Shown here piece by piece: positions 18,487 to 27,126 of a DNA stretch of 64,000 nucleotides (position 1 is its first letter; each line of letters begins with the position of its first letter). This stretch comes from JAAZNO01 sp964508025 (GTDB lineage: Bacteria > Chloroflexota > Anaerolineae > B4-G1 > SLSP01), in assembly GCA_964508025.1 (NCBI GenBank), contig CAZDSF010000004.1, positions 31,566 to 95,565 of the forward strand, in the 5' to 3' direction. Position numbers and translations under genes: made by a program. The notes below the pieces were generated by a model. It was not told the DNA's origin and ran no database searches. It saw only the letters and a program-made list of their open reading frames with translations.

Positions 18487-19152
18487 ATGGCAGAGAAGAT
18501 CTCGGTGCTCTTGGTGGATGATCATGTGTTGGTGCGGCAGGGCATTCGCCGGTTCCTCGAAGGCGCTGGGGATATTCAAGTGCTGGCTGAGGCCGGCGAT
18601 GGTCAGGAAGCTTTGCGGATGTTGGCGCAGTTCCAACCGGATGTCGTGTTGTTAGACATTCACATGCCGGTTATGAATGGCCTGGAGGCGGCGCGCCGAA
18701 TTCGCGCCGATTATCCTCAAGTGCGCATTCTCATTCTGACGGCTGATGATGACGACCCGCAGGTGTTTTCATCATTGGAAGCCGGCGTGGATGGGTATGT
18801 GCTGAAGACTTCTCACGTCGAGGAATTGATTCGCGCTGTGTATGCGGTTGGCGCCGGCAATGTGGCTCTCAGCCCCCAGATTGCGACTAAGGTTGTGCGG
18901 CGTATGATGTCTGAGTCGCTAACGCCGGATGCCGGCTCGGTGGCTCCCGTTGAGAGGCTCAGCGCCCGCGAGTTGGAAGTGTTGCGCCTGGCTGCGCGGG
19001 GCATGACCAACCGCGAAATTGGACAGGCGCTTTCAATCAGTCATCGCACTGTCCAGGGACATCTGGCAAATCTCTATGGTAAACTGGGAGTCAGTTCCCG
19101 CACCGAAGCGGTCGCAGAGGCGCTGCGGCTGGGTTGGATCAACTTTGCGTAG
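18487..19152 (+). CDS. NarL/LuxR-family response regulator
   Basis: 221 residues: receiver domain followed by a LuxR-type helix-turn-helix. Phospho-acceptor D57 lies in VVLLDIHMPVMNG; the acidic pair at residues 11-13 (LLVDDH) and the conserved Lys in YVLKTS are present. The output domain reads LSARELEVLRLAARGMTNRE and RTVQGHLANLYGKLGV, the DNA-recognition region. AAGGAGG lies seven nt before the ATG. No histidine kinase is adjacent; the kinase at 21048 is separated by purB. It ends at a strong 14-bp hairpin (19181-19212). Confidence 0.93.
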   Translation: MAEKISVLLVDDHVLVRQGIRRFLEGAGDIQVLAEAGDGQEALRMLAQFQPDVVLLDIHMPVMNGLEAARRIRADYPQVRILILTADDDDPQVFSSLEAGVDGYVLKTSHVEELIRAVYAVGAGNVALSPQIATKVVRRMMSESLTPDAGSVAPVERLSARELEVLRLAARGMTNREIGQALSISHRTVQGHLANLYGKLGVSSRTEAVAEALRLGWINFA

Positions 19153-19180
19153 ATGAATGGCGTGCATCGGTTATCAGCAA

Positions 19181-19212
19181 GCCCGCACCCCGCCATTTGG
19201 CGGGGTGCGGGC
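19181..19212. terminator. perfect 14-bp hairpin after the response regulator
   Basis: GCCCGCACCCCGCC (19181-19194), loop ATTT, then its exact complement (19199-19212). It is not followed by a U-tract, so it may be an mRNA-stabilising or Rho-assisted structure and not a classical intrinsic terminator. It lies between the convergent response regulator and purB. Confidence 0.6.
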
Positions 19213-19227
19213 TGCGCTATTTGGCGC

Positions 19228-19256
19228 TTACAACAGCATTGAATTTTGGCTATACT
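19228..19256 (+). promoter_or_regulatory. possible orphan promoter facing into the 3' end of purB
   Basis: TTACAA (19228-19233), 17-nt spacer, TATACT (19251-19256) on the plus strand. The only open frame it could serve starts at ATG 19270 and runs 119 codons, overlapping the last 200 bases of purB in antisense. I do not recognise the product (MEERDRTYIVGQRYCWMTER onwards). Confidence 0.3.
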
Positions 19257-19422
19257 TTCGATAAGTGGGATGGAAGAGCGCGATCGCACGTATATTGTGG
19301 GTCAAAGATACTGTTGGATGACAGAGCGCGTTCTTCAGAAGGCGCCGTTGCTGATCTGGATACTGGATACTGGGGAACAGCAATGGCGCCTTTTCGTTTG
19401 TCACGATTCGAGTGCAACGGGT

Positions 19423-20826
19423 CTAGTCCTGTACAGCTTTCAGGGTTTCTCGAATGCGCGTTGCGAGCGCCTGCGCCCGCAACGGCGCATCGCCGACGTA
19501 TTCAGCCGCTTGCAAGGCCGTGCTGATGGCTTCTGCGGAGAGGTATTGTCGCAGCGCCGGATGCGTCGGCAGGTGTTGCAGCAGTGGATTCTCCTCTCCC
19601 GCTTCGACTTTCTCCCAGGCTTGTAATGCGGCTTCGCGCAGTACGCTGTGCATCACCTGCCGGTCGGCCCCCGCCTGCACCAGGCGCATCAACAGGGGTT
19701 CGATTCCCGCAAACGGCCCATACTGGGCTAACGCGCGGGTGATGGCTGTGGCGTTGACCCGCAACCCGTGCACCAGTCGTTCGAGGCCGCACAGCAATTC
19801 ATCGGCGGTAAGGAAGGCTTCGGGCAGTAGAATTCGACGATTCGCCGAGTCGTCGAGGGTGCGCTCCAGGAGCGACTGCGCGGCGTTGTCCCAAGCCACA
19901 CGGGGCAACTGCGCTAGATAGCGCGCCAGGCTATCCAGCTTTTCGGCCTCGATGGGATTGCGCTTGAAGGGCATGGCTGAGGACCCAATCTGTTTGGCGC
20001 CGAAAGGCTCAGCCCATTCACCCAGGGCTGGATGTTGCAGCACGCGCAGATCCATCGCAAAACGGTAGACGGTGCTGCTTAATCCTGCCAAGCCGTTGAG
20101 GATGGCCCAATCTTGCCGACGCGGGTAGGTCTGGTTGGCGAGCGCCCACGCGGGCAGAGCCAGTTCTGTCATCACCTCGGCTTCGAAATCGGCGGGTGTT
20201 GTGCGACCTTCCAACAGCAGCGCATACGAGGCTGACGTGCCCACCGCCCCTTTGAAGCCCTTGCCGCGCCATGCGCCTCGCAGCCGTAGCAGCTCGTCGT
20301 AATCTTCCAACAAATCTTGGGCGTAGAGCGCAAGGCGATACCCCAGGGTGGTTGGCTCGGCGGGTTGAAGGTGGGTATAGCCCATGCAAACTGTAGCCGC
20401 CCACTGCTCGATTTGTCCGGCAAAGGCTGTGAGTACGGCTTGCAGCCGCGCGAGGATGAGATCGAGCGCTTGCCGTACTTGCAAGGCGGAGGCGTTGTCT
20501 TTCACATCCATCGAGGTGGCGCCAAAGTGAATGATGCCGCCGCCGACGGGACACTGGCTGGCGTAGACGTGGACCTCCGCCATCACATCGTGGCGCACCT
20601 CCGCTTCGATGGCGCGTGAGCGGTCAAGGTCTACGTCTTCGGCGTGCGCTTCCAGGTCGCGGAGCTGCTCCGGCGTCACCAATCCATAGCGGCTTTGGAC
20701 GCGCGCCAACGCTACCCAGATTTGTCGCCATAGGCGCCGGGTGGTTTGCTCGCTCCAGATGCTACGCATCTCTGGGGAGCCATAACGCCAGGTGAAAGGA
20801 CTCAGATAAGGATCGGGTGTGGTCAT
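19423..20826 (-). CDS. purB: adenylosuccinate lyase
   Basis: 467 residues; fumarase/aspartase superfamily enzyme that removes fumarate from SAICAR and adenylosuccinate in purine synthesis. The superfamily signature is GSSAMPFKRNPIEAEKLDSL. Other blocks are HFGATSMDVKDNASAL, GYTHLQPAEPTTLGYRLALY (catalytic His region) and AVGTSASYALL. Start ATG 20826 is preceded by AGGAG at suitable spacing; ten extra residues to 20856 are unlikely. Normal length. Expressed from a clear promoter at 20898-20926. No other purine genes are nearby. Confidence 0.95.
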   Translation of the reverse strand: MTTPDPYLSPFTWRYGSPEMRSIWSEQTTRRLWRQIWVALARVQSRYGLVTPEQLRDLEAHAEDVDLDRSRAIEAEVRHDVMAEVHVYASQCPVGGGIIHFGATSMDVKDNASALQVRQALDLILARLQAVLTAFAGQIEQWAATVCMGYTHLQPAEPTTLGYRLALYAQDLLEDYDELLRLRGAWRGKGFKGAVGTSASYALLLEGRTTPADFEAEVMTELALPAWALANQTYPRRQDWAILNGLAGLSSTVYRFAMDLRVLQHPALGEWAEPFGAKQIGSSAMPFKRNPIEAEKLDSLARYLAQLPRVAWDNAAQSLLERTLDDSANRRILLPEAFLTADELLCGLERLVHGLRVNATAITRALAQYGPFAGIEPLLMRLVQAGADRQVMHSVLREAALQAWEKVEAGEENPLLQHLPTHPALRQYLSAEAISTALQAAEYVGDAPLRAQALATRIRETLKAVQD

Positions 20827-20897
20827 AGCACTCCTACTACGAACTATTTTCATCACCAGGGCTGTGTCGCAGGTTCGGTCACGCTCCCCTTATGCCG

Positions 20898-20926
20898 AGT
20901 GTAGCACAAGCTGCGCTGAAGCGCAA
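20898..20926 (-). promoter_or_regulatory. sigma-70 promoter of purB
   Basis: On the minus strand TTGCGC (20926-20921), 17-nt spacer, TACACT (20903-20898), about 70 nt before the purB start. Confidence 0.5.
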
Positions 20927-20975
20927 TGCAAAGTCCGGCGCGCTTTACAATGCCCTTTGCTAACTTGATTGAAAA

Positions 20976-21041
20976 GCATTTTTACCTGGACTGCATTTTC
21001 TTTGGAATGCATTTTGACTCACGTAAAAAACGGGTTATAAT
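20976..21041 (+). promoter_or_regulatory. promoter of the histidine kinase with three upstream GCATTTT repeats
   Basis: TTGACT (21014-21019), 16-nt spacer, TATAAT (21036-21041). The ATG at 21048 is six bases beyond the -10 box, predicting a leaderless mRNA. Three direct repeats of GCATTTT (20976-20982, 20993-20999, 21009-21015) at 16-17-bp phasing lead up to and overlap the -35 box, which suggests a regulator binding on one face of the helix. Confidence 0.6.
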
Positions 21042-21047
21042 CTGAGT

Positions 21048-23807
21048 ATGGTTACGAAGATCTCCGAGAAGCAGCACCCAGATTATGCGTGGAATGGCGC
21101 GGATTCCGCCGCCTTTCTGGAGGGCCTGAGCGCCAGCGAGCACATCATCGCTTTGGGCGAATCTGAGATGCTGTGTGCAGCGCAGGCTGCCTTTGTGAAA
21201 TCCGGTTTGCGCCGCACTGGCAAGACGCGGGTGCTCGCGTTGGTGTCTGATGGCGCAGCGGAGTTGGCGCGGCTCTTGGAAGCGGAGGATGTGTCGGTGG
21301 TGGCGCACACGGCTGCTGGCAACTGGCTGGTGCTGACCCCGGCTTCGTTCCGCGATGTGACGGGTTTGCCGGATTACAATGCCTTGGAGGCGGCGCTTTT
21401 CGATGCACAGGCAACGCTGATGGCGCCGGATGACCGGCTTTATGTGGTGCTGGATGTGGCTGGCTTGCTGCCGCATTGTGCTCGCCCTACGGAGTTGGTG
21501 GATCTGGAATTTCGCATTGCGGCCTGGGTACAGACATTGCCGGCGGTCTTTTTGTGCTGCTACGATCAACGGTTGTTTACGGCGCAGGAGTTGCTTTCCA
21601 TTTTCGATCAACATCGGGTGGCGGCGACTGCGGCGGGATGGCGCTTGAATCCCCAATACGTGCCGTCTGAGCCGCAACAGAGCGCCCACTTGCTTGAACG
21701 CCGCCTTCAGGCGTTATTGCCAGGCGCTTACGGTATTGCCATGCGCGCCGGCTCGCTGTTGACGGGAGAAGCGACAGCGCGCGCGCTTCATGCGATGGTC
21801 TGTGTATGTTCTCCTGACCATCGCGTGGAATATGCTAATCCGCAGTTCCGCTCGTATCTGGGTTACGATCCTGTTGGGCAATCCTGTTTCCAGGCTTTGC
21901 GCGATTTGGGCTATCCCTGTCCTGGAAGCATTCCGCGCCAGATTGTAGATACAGAAGCGGTGCATTGGGAAGTTTTCAGTGTCAAGGCGCAGCGGTGGTA
22001 TTATGTTGTTTCCGTGCCTCTGCACCGCGAGGCTGGGCGCGTGGCGCGGCAACTGCTGCTGCAAGATATCACCGATCGGCGCGCTGCTGATGTGGATCAC
22101 GAGCGCCTCCTCAGTACCCTGCATCGCCGCAATCTGCAATTGCAGACTGCGGCGCGTGTTTCGCGTTCGGTGACGCGCATTCTCGATCCACAGCAGCTGA
22201 TGCATCGCACGGTGGAGTTGATCCGCGATAGTTTTGATTTCTACTATGTGGGCGTCTTTTTGGTAGATGTGCATGGCGAGTATGCTGTTTTGCAAGCGGG
22301 TACGGGCGAGGAAGGTCAGCGCATGTTGCGCAGCGGATACCGCCTGCCCTTACGCGGCTCCTCCATGGTCAGTTGGGCGATTGCTCAGGGCGCTGCGCGA
22401 ATCGCCTGGGATGTGGGCGAGGATGAGGTGCACTTCGACAATCCCTATCTGCCCAAGACGCGCTCGGAGATGGCTTTGCCGCTGATCAGCCGGGGGCGCT
22501 GTATCGGCGCGCTGACGATTCAGGGAACCGCGGCGGATGCGTTCACAGAGGAAGATCTGCCGGTGTTACAGACCATCGCCGATCATCTCTCCGGCGCTAT
22601 CGAGAATGCCCGCCTCTTCGAAGCGGCGCAGAACGAGATCGCGGCGCGCGCGGAGATGGAGACCGCCTTGCTGCGGCGTAATCGCGAGCTGGCGCTGCTC
22701 AACCGCGCCGGACGTGCGTTGATCTCACACCTCGACCTGGATCAATTTCTGGCAACCGTCCTTGCCGAAGTGCAGCATCTATTGGAAGTACAATCCTCTT
22801 CAGTCTGGTTGCTTGATGCGGATACCCGGCAGTTGGTGTGTCGGCAGGCGAGCGGCCCGCGCAGCGATACTGTGCGCGGTTGGCGCCTGGCGGAAGGGCA
22901 GGGATTGGTGTGGTGGGCCGTGAGTCGTGGGCGGAGTCTGGTGGTGGCAGATGTGTTGCAGGATTCCCGCTTCTTCCCGGCGGTCAGTGAGCAAGCAGGG
23001 CTTGATGTGCGTTCTGTTATCAGTGTCCCGTTGTGGGTCAAGCAGAAGGTTATCGGCGCTTTGCAGGTAGTGGCTGAAACGGTGGGACCTTTCGATGCGG
23101 CGGAGGTCAATTTGCTAGAATCCATCGCTGCAACGATCACCATCGTGATCGAAAATGCCACGTTGTATGAACAGGCCCGGCGCGATGCGGAGACGAAATC
23201 CATCTTGCTCAGTGAAGTCAATCATCGCGTGAAGAATAATCTGATGGCGATTATCGGCTTGTTGTACGCCGAACGCCGCCATGCGGAGATCTCCGAGCAA
23301 CCGATGTACCAGCAGATCATTGATGAGATGATTGTGCGTTTGCAGGGCTTGACCACAGTTCACACCATGCTTTCGGATATGGAATGGATGCCCCTGCAGC
23401 TCACCCAACTGGTGGAGCAGGTGATTCGCTCTACATTAGACACTTTGCCGCACGGCGCGCAGGTATTAGCGACGGTTTCTGCTGCCGAAGCGCAAGTCAC
23501 GCCGACGCAGGCGCATAATCTGGCGTTGATTATCAATGAGCTGGTGACGAACGTGCTGCGTCATGCGTTGCACAAAGCTGAGGGCGTCCATTTACGGGTA
23601 GCGGTGACGGCTGAGGATAGCATGTTGCGGTTGGAATTTGCTGATGATGGGCCAGGCTTCCCTGAGGACGTGTTGCGCTGGCAACGGTACAATGTGGGTA
23701 TGGGCCTGATTCGCAATCTGGTGCAACGGACGTTGGGGGGGCAGGTGCTCTTGGCTAATCGTGATGGTGCTGTGGTCACGCTGGTTTTTCGCAATGAAGT
23801 GTTGTGA
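21048..23807 (+). CDS. sensor histidine kinase: MEDS-like, PAS, two GAF domains, HisKA_2 and HATPase
   Basis: A 919-residue soluble sensor kinase without membrane segments. The first 210 residues resemble the MEDS domain of DcmR-type sensors (ending VFLCCYDQRLFTAQELLSIF and NPQYVPSEP). A PAS-like region (about 245-345), a GAF domain (about 375-530), a coiled linker and a second GAF domain (about 550-710) follow. The kinase core has H726 in LLSEVNHRVKNNLMAIIGLL, the HisKA_2/HWE-like type, then an ATPase domain with INELVTNVLRHAL (N box) and FADDGPGFPEDV (G1). Followed after 19 nt by a receiver-kinase hybrid, which is the likely partner. Signal unknown. Confidence 0.88.
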   Translation: MVTKISEKQHPDYAWNGADSAAFLEGLSASEHIIALGESEMLCAAQAAFVKSGLRRTGKTRVLALVSDGAAELARLLEAEDVSVVAHTAAGNWLVLTPASFRDVTGLPDYNALEAALFDAQATLMAPDDRLYVVLDVAGLLPHCARPTELVDLEFRIAAWVQTLPAVFLCCYDQRLFTAQELLSIFDQHRVAATAAGWRLNPQYVPSEPQQSAHLLERRLQALLPGAYGIAMRAGSLLTGEATARALHAMVCVCSPDHRVEYANPQFRSYLGYDPVGQSCFQALRDLGYPCPGSIPRQIVDTEAVHWEVFSVKAQRWYYVVSVPLHREAGRVARQLLLQDITDRRAADVDHERLLSTLHRRNLQLQTAARVSRSVTRILDPQQLMHRTVELIRDSFDFYYVGVFLVDVHGEYAVLQAGTGEEGQRMLRSGYRLPLRGSSMVSWAIAQGAARIAWDVGEDEVHFDNPYLPKTRSEMALPLISRGRCIGALTIQGTAADAFTEEDLPVLQTIADHLSGAIENARLFEAAQNEIAARAEMETALLRRNRELALLNRAGRALISHLDLDQFLATVLAEVQHLLEVQSSSVWLLDADTRQLVCRQASGPRSDTVRGWRLAEGQGLVWWAVSRGRSLVVADVLQDSRFFPAVSEQAGLDVRSVISVPLWVKQKVIGALQVVAETVGPFDAAEVNLLESIAATITIVIENATLYEQARRDAETKSILLSEVNHRVKNNLMAIIGLLYAERRHAEISEQPMYQQIIDEMIVRLQGLTTVHTMLSDMEWMPLQLTQLVEQVIRSTLDTLPHGAQVLATVSAAEAQVTPTQAHNLALIINELVTNVLRHALHKAEGVHLRVAVTAEDSMLRLEFADDGPGFPEDVLRWQRYNVGMGLIRNLVQRTLGGQVLLANRDGAVVTLVFRNEVL

Positions 23808-23826
23808 GGATCGGGGGAGGGGAGTG

Positions 23827-25002
23827 ATGCAGCAAACGCCGGTGCGTGTTCTGATCGCCGAGGATGATTATCTGGTTGGCGAGATGATCCGCGGGATGCT
23901 GGAAGGGCTGGGATATGCTGTCGTTGGCGACGCCATCAACGGTCAGGAGGCTGTAACGCTGACGCAAGAACTGCGCCCTGACGTGGTGTTGATGGATTGG
24001 AGTATGCCGGATATGGACGGCATTGCTGCTACGAAGCAGATCTTCGAGCTGTGTCCCACGCCCGTAGTAATACTTTCGGCGCATAGCACGCGGGATTTGC
24101 TCGCGCAAGCCGGTGATGTCGGCGCGGGGGCGTATCTGGTGAAGCCGCCCAGTCGCGCGGAATTGGATCGCGCCATCACCATCGCGCGAGCGCGCTTCGA
24201 TGACATGATCGAATTGCGCCGCCTCAATGCCGATTTGGAGATTCGTAACGCCGATCTGGATGCTTTTGCTCGCATTGTGGCTCACGACCTGAATGATCCG
24301 CTGGCGCTTTTGATTGGCTATGCGGGCACCATCGAAATGTTTGCCATGGATTTGTCCGATGCCGAGATTGCGGATCTGCTGAATCGTATCGTTCTGTACT
24401 CACAGCACATGGCTACCATCGTGGACGAGCTGTTGTTGTTGGTGCATCTTCGCAAATCTGATGTGATATTGGGGCCGGTCCAAATGCAAGATGTGGTGCA
24501 GGATGTGCTGGCTCGAATGCAGGACTCGATCCGGAAAACCAGGGGCGAGGTGCTTTTGCCCGCGACCTGGCCCGCTGTGTTGGGTTACGCTCCTTGGATT
24601 GCGCAAGTATGGGTGAATTATCTGAGCAACGCGCTCAAGTATGGGGGACGCTCAGAAGCGGGACTGCCTCCGAAGATGGAATTAGGATGGGCGCCGGTCG
24701 GCGCAGGTGGTGTAGACCGATTGTCGGAAGGGGGGCCCCGCGATAGTACGGTGGTCGCTTCATCCGCGCCTTTCATCCGTTTCTGGCTGCGTGATAACGG
24801 CATGGGGCTGACGCCGGAAGAGCAGGCGCGGCTTTTTCAGCCTTTCTCGCGGCTCGATTCGGTGCGGATCAAGGGGCATGGTTTGGGACTTTCCATCGTC
24901 CGTTTCATTGTCGAAAAACTTGGCGGGACGGTGGCGGTCGAGAGTGTCAAAGGGCAGGGGAGCACGTTCAGCTTCACACTGCCGGCAATGGTTGAGGCTT
25001 AA
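23827..25002 (+). CDS. hybrid response regulator-histidine kinase
   Basis: 391 residues: an N-terminal receiver (D57 in VVLMDWSMPDMDG, Lys in AYLVKPPSRAEL), a coiled-coil linker, a HisKA dimerisation helix with H153 in FARIVAHDLNDPLALLIGYA, and an ATPase domain (NYLSNALKYGG, WLRDNGMGLTPEEQARLFQP, GHGLGLSIVRFIVEKLGG). An insert of about 35 residues lies between the N and G1 boxes. This order (receiver first) suits a kinase controlled by the upstream sensor. GGGGAGG precedes ATG 23827; the longer frame overlaps the upstream gene and is not used. No DNA-binding output is visible. Confidence 0.9.
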   Translation: MQQTPVRVLIAEDDYLVGEMIRGMLEGLGYAVVGDAINGQEAVTLTQELRPDVVLMDWSMPDMDGIAATKQIFELCPTPVVILSAHSTRDLLAQAGDVGAGAYLVKPPSRAELDRAITIARARFDDMIELRRLNADLEIRNADLDAFARIVAHDLNDPLALLIGYAGTIEMFAMDLSDAEIADLLNRIVLYSQHMATIVDELLLLVHLRKSDVILGPVQMQDVVQDVLARMQDSIRKTRGEVLLPATWPAVLGYAPWIAQVWVNYLSNALKYGGRSEAGLPPKMELGWAPVGAGGVDRLSEGGPRDSTVVASSAPFIRFWLRDNGMGLTPEEQARLFQPFSRLDSVRIKGHGLGLSIVRFIVEKLGGTVAVESVKGQGSTFSFTLPAMVEA

Positions 25003-25005
25003 GCC

Positions 25006-25042
25006 GTCACGAGCCAGAAATCAGTGACTTCTGACTCGTGAC
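25006..25042. terminator. hairpin between convergent kinase and MacB-like genes
   Basis: GTCACGAGCCAGAA (25006-25019) pairs with TTCTGACTCGTGAC (25029-25042), 14-bp arms with one mismatch and a 9-nt loop. It lies between two convergent operons and may serve both; no long U-tract. Confidence 0.5.
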
Positions 25043-25058
25043 AACCGTTGATGCCCGG

Positions 25059-26294
25059 TTATTCGTAGCGCAGCGCGTCAATGGGATTGAGCGCCGCGGC
25101 GCGTTGCGCCGGATAGATGCCAAAGAACAATCCCACGGCGGCAGAGAAGAGCGTCGCCAGCAGCACGGAGCCTAAAGTAATCACGGCGCTGAAACCCTGC
25201 TCGCGCATCAAAGCGGAGATCGCTGTGGCCCCTGCCGCTCCGAAAGCGATTCCCAATGCGCCGCCTACGGTGGACAGCAGAATGGCTTCGATCAGGAATT
25301 GCCACAGAATATCGCGGCGGCGCGCTCCCACTGCTTTGCGCAACCCAATCTCCCGTGTGCGCTCGGTGACGGATACCAGCATGATATTCATGATGCCGAT
25401 GCCGCCGACTAGCAGGCTGATGCCGGCGATGGCGCCGAGGAATACCGTCAGGACGCTGGTGATCTGTTGGAAGGTGCCGATGAGATCGGACTGGCTGATG
25501 ATGGAGAAATCATCGGGATCGCCCGGCAGAATGTTGTGACGTTGGCGCAAAATCGCGGAGACCTCGGTGATGGCGGCATCCATACGGTCGCCGCTGAGGG
25601 CTTGCACGTAAATCATCGAGAGTCGCGGCTCGCCTTGGGGCGTGCGCCGCGAGAACAGCCGCGACACCGCGGTGCTCAGCGGCACGAAGACCACGTCGTC
25701 TTCACTGCCGAATTGTCCTCCGCCACGCTCTGCCATCACGCCAATGACGCGAAAAGGAATGCTGTTGATGCGTACCAGTTCGCCGGTAGGATCCGGGGTA
25801 TCAGGAAACAGCACATCTGCGACGATTTTTCCCAATACGACGACCCGCGCCTGGGTTTGTTCTTCTAAAGAGTTGATGAAACTCCCCGTTGCCGGGAACC
25901 ACTCGCGCACCTCGGCATATTCCGCTGTCACGCCTTGCACCGTTGTGAATTTGTCGCGCCCCGGAATGGTGAGCCGACCATCCCCGCGCACCATCGGAGC
26001 GACGCGCAATACATCTGGCGCCAGGAGCGGATCGCGCAGGGCCTCCGCGTCTCTCAATGTGAGGTAGGCGGGGCGGTTGAGCTGCTCGCGGATCGAACCG
26101 GGAGTGACGAAGAAGATGTTGGTGCCAATGGATTGGAATTGCGCGGTGATATAGGCTTGCACGCCTTCACCCACCGAGAGCAGGGTGATCACCGCGCCGA
26201 CGCCGATGATGATGCCGAGCATTGTCAGCACGGCGCGCAATTTGTTTGCCGCTAACGCCCGTAATGCCAGCCGGAGGCTTTCCATGAGTTTCAC
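25059..26294 (-). CDS. MacB/FtsX-type ABC transporter permease
   Basis: 411 residues. One N-terminal membrane helix (AVLTMLGIIIGVGAVITLLSV), a large extracytoplasmic MacB_PCD domain (about 45-280), and three C-terminal helices of the FtsX domain, including ISLLVGGIGIMNIMLVSVTE and RTREIGLRKAVGARRRDILW. This is the mechanotransmission permease of MacAB-like efflux. The GTG start (26294-26292) overlaps the stop of the ATPase gene by four bases (GTGA), so translation is coupled; ATG 26285 is an alternative. Forms an operon with the ATPase and HlyD-like adaptor. Confidence 0.92.
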   Translation of the reverse strand: MKLMESLRLALRALAANKLRAVLTMLGIIIGVGAVITLLSVGEGVQAYITAQFQSIGTNIFFVTPGSIREQLNRPAYLTLRDAEALRDPLLAPDVLRVAPMVRGDGRLTIPGRDKFTTVQGVTAEYAEVREWFPATGSFINSLEEQTQARVVVLGKIVADVLFPDTPDPTGELVRINSIPFRVIGVMAERGGGQFGSEDDVVFVPLSTAVSRLFSRRTPQGEPRLSMIYVQALSGDRMDAAITEVSAILRQRHNILPGDPDDFSIISQSDLIGTFQQITSVLTVFLGAIAGISLLVGGIGIMNIMLVSVTERTREIGLRKAVGARRRDILWQFLIEAILLSTVGGALGIAFGAAGATAISALMREQGFSAVITLGSVLLATLFSAAVGLFFGIYPAQRAAALNPIDALRYE

Positions 26295-27108
26295 TGGGCT
26301 GCCTCCTCAGGGGGCTGCGGCGCGCCGAAATTCGACGCGGCGGCATCAATAGGATGTGCAACCAGCTCTTCGTTCGAGATGACGCCGTCGAAGATGTGGA
26401 TGNNNNNNNNNNATGGGGTGGAAACCTGTTCACAATTGTTAACAACCCGGTGGATTTGGGTAAGATACGGTTGGGGTAGGGGCCGTTGTTTGCGTGATGC
26501 GTCACGAGAATCACGGTGATGCCGTGCTCCCGGTTGAGGCGTTGCAGGATCGCCATCACCTCCTTCCCGGAGGTGCTATCGAGATTGCCCGTTGGTTCAT
26601 CGGCCAGGATGATGGAAGGGTTGTTGACCAGCGCGCGCGCGATGGCGACGCGCTGTTGTTGTCCCCCGGAGAGCTCGTTGGGGAGGTGGTGCATCCGTTC
26701 TCCCAGCCCTACCGCGCGCAGCACTTCTTCGGCGCGCTGCCGCCGCATGCGGAGGCTGGCGCCTGCGTAAACCAACGGCAATTGGACGTTTTCCAGGGCC
26801 GAAGTGCGCGCCAACAGGTTGAAGCTCTGGAAAACAAAGCCCACACGCTGATTGCGCACGGCGGCGAGCGCATCATCGGCCATGCGGCTGACATCTTCTC
26901 CATCGAGGAGGTAGGCGCCGGCTGTCGGTTGATCCAGGCAGCCCAGGATGTTCATCAGGGTAGATTTGCCGGAACCCGAAGGTCCCATGATGGCAACCGC
27001 TTCCCCGCGCTTGATTTCCAGTGAAACGCCGCGCAGCGCATGGACTTCCTGTGTGCCCATGCGGTAGACCTTCCGCAGGTTTTGAATTTCGATAACGGCG
27101 TTATTCAT
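26291..27108 (-). CDS. MacB-type ABC transporter ATPase, interrupted by a 10-N gap
   Basis: ATP-binding subunit of the MacAB-like exporter: Walker A GPSGSGKST, Q-loop FVFQSFNLL, signature LSGGQQQR, Walker B IILADEPTGNLD. After VILVTHH the frame runs into a short AT-richer stretch and ten N (26403-26412). Left of the gap another frame resumes the expected C-terminus (IHIFDGVISNEELVAHPID) and ends at TGA 26293-26291. The RI expected at this point of the family is in register, so about 17 residues plus the gap appear to be inserted in a normally continuous segment. Assembly error, or a real small insertion that breaks the gene, are both possible. Confidence 0.85.
26403..26412. other. assembly gap (10 N) within the ABC ATPase gene
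   Basis: Ten N join two contigs. The flanks do not share a long overlap. The right flank (26413-26460) is unlike the rest of the gene and contains an imperfect palindrome around CAATTG, so an unresolved repeat may lie here. Confidence 0.95.
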
Positions 27109-27126
27109 AATGATGCCTGCGCCTTT

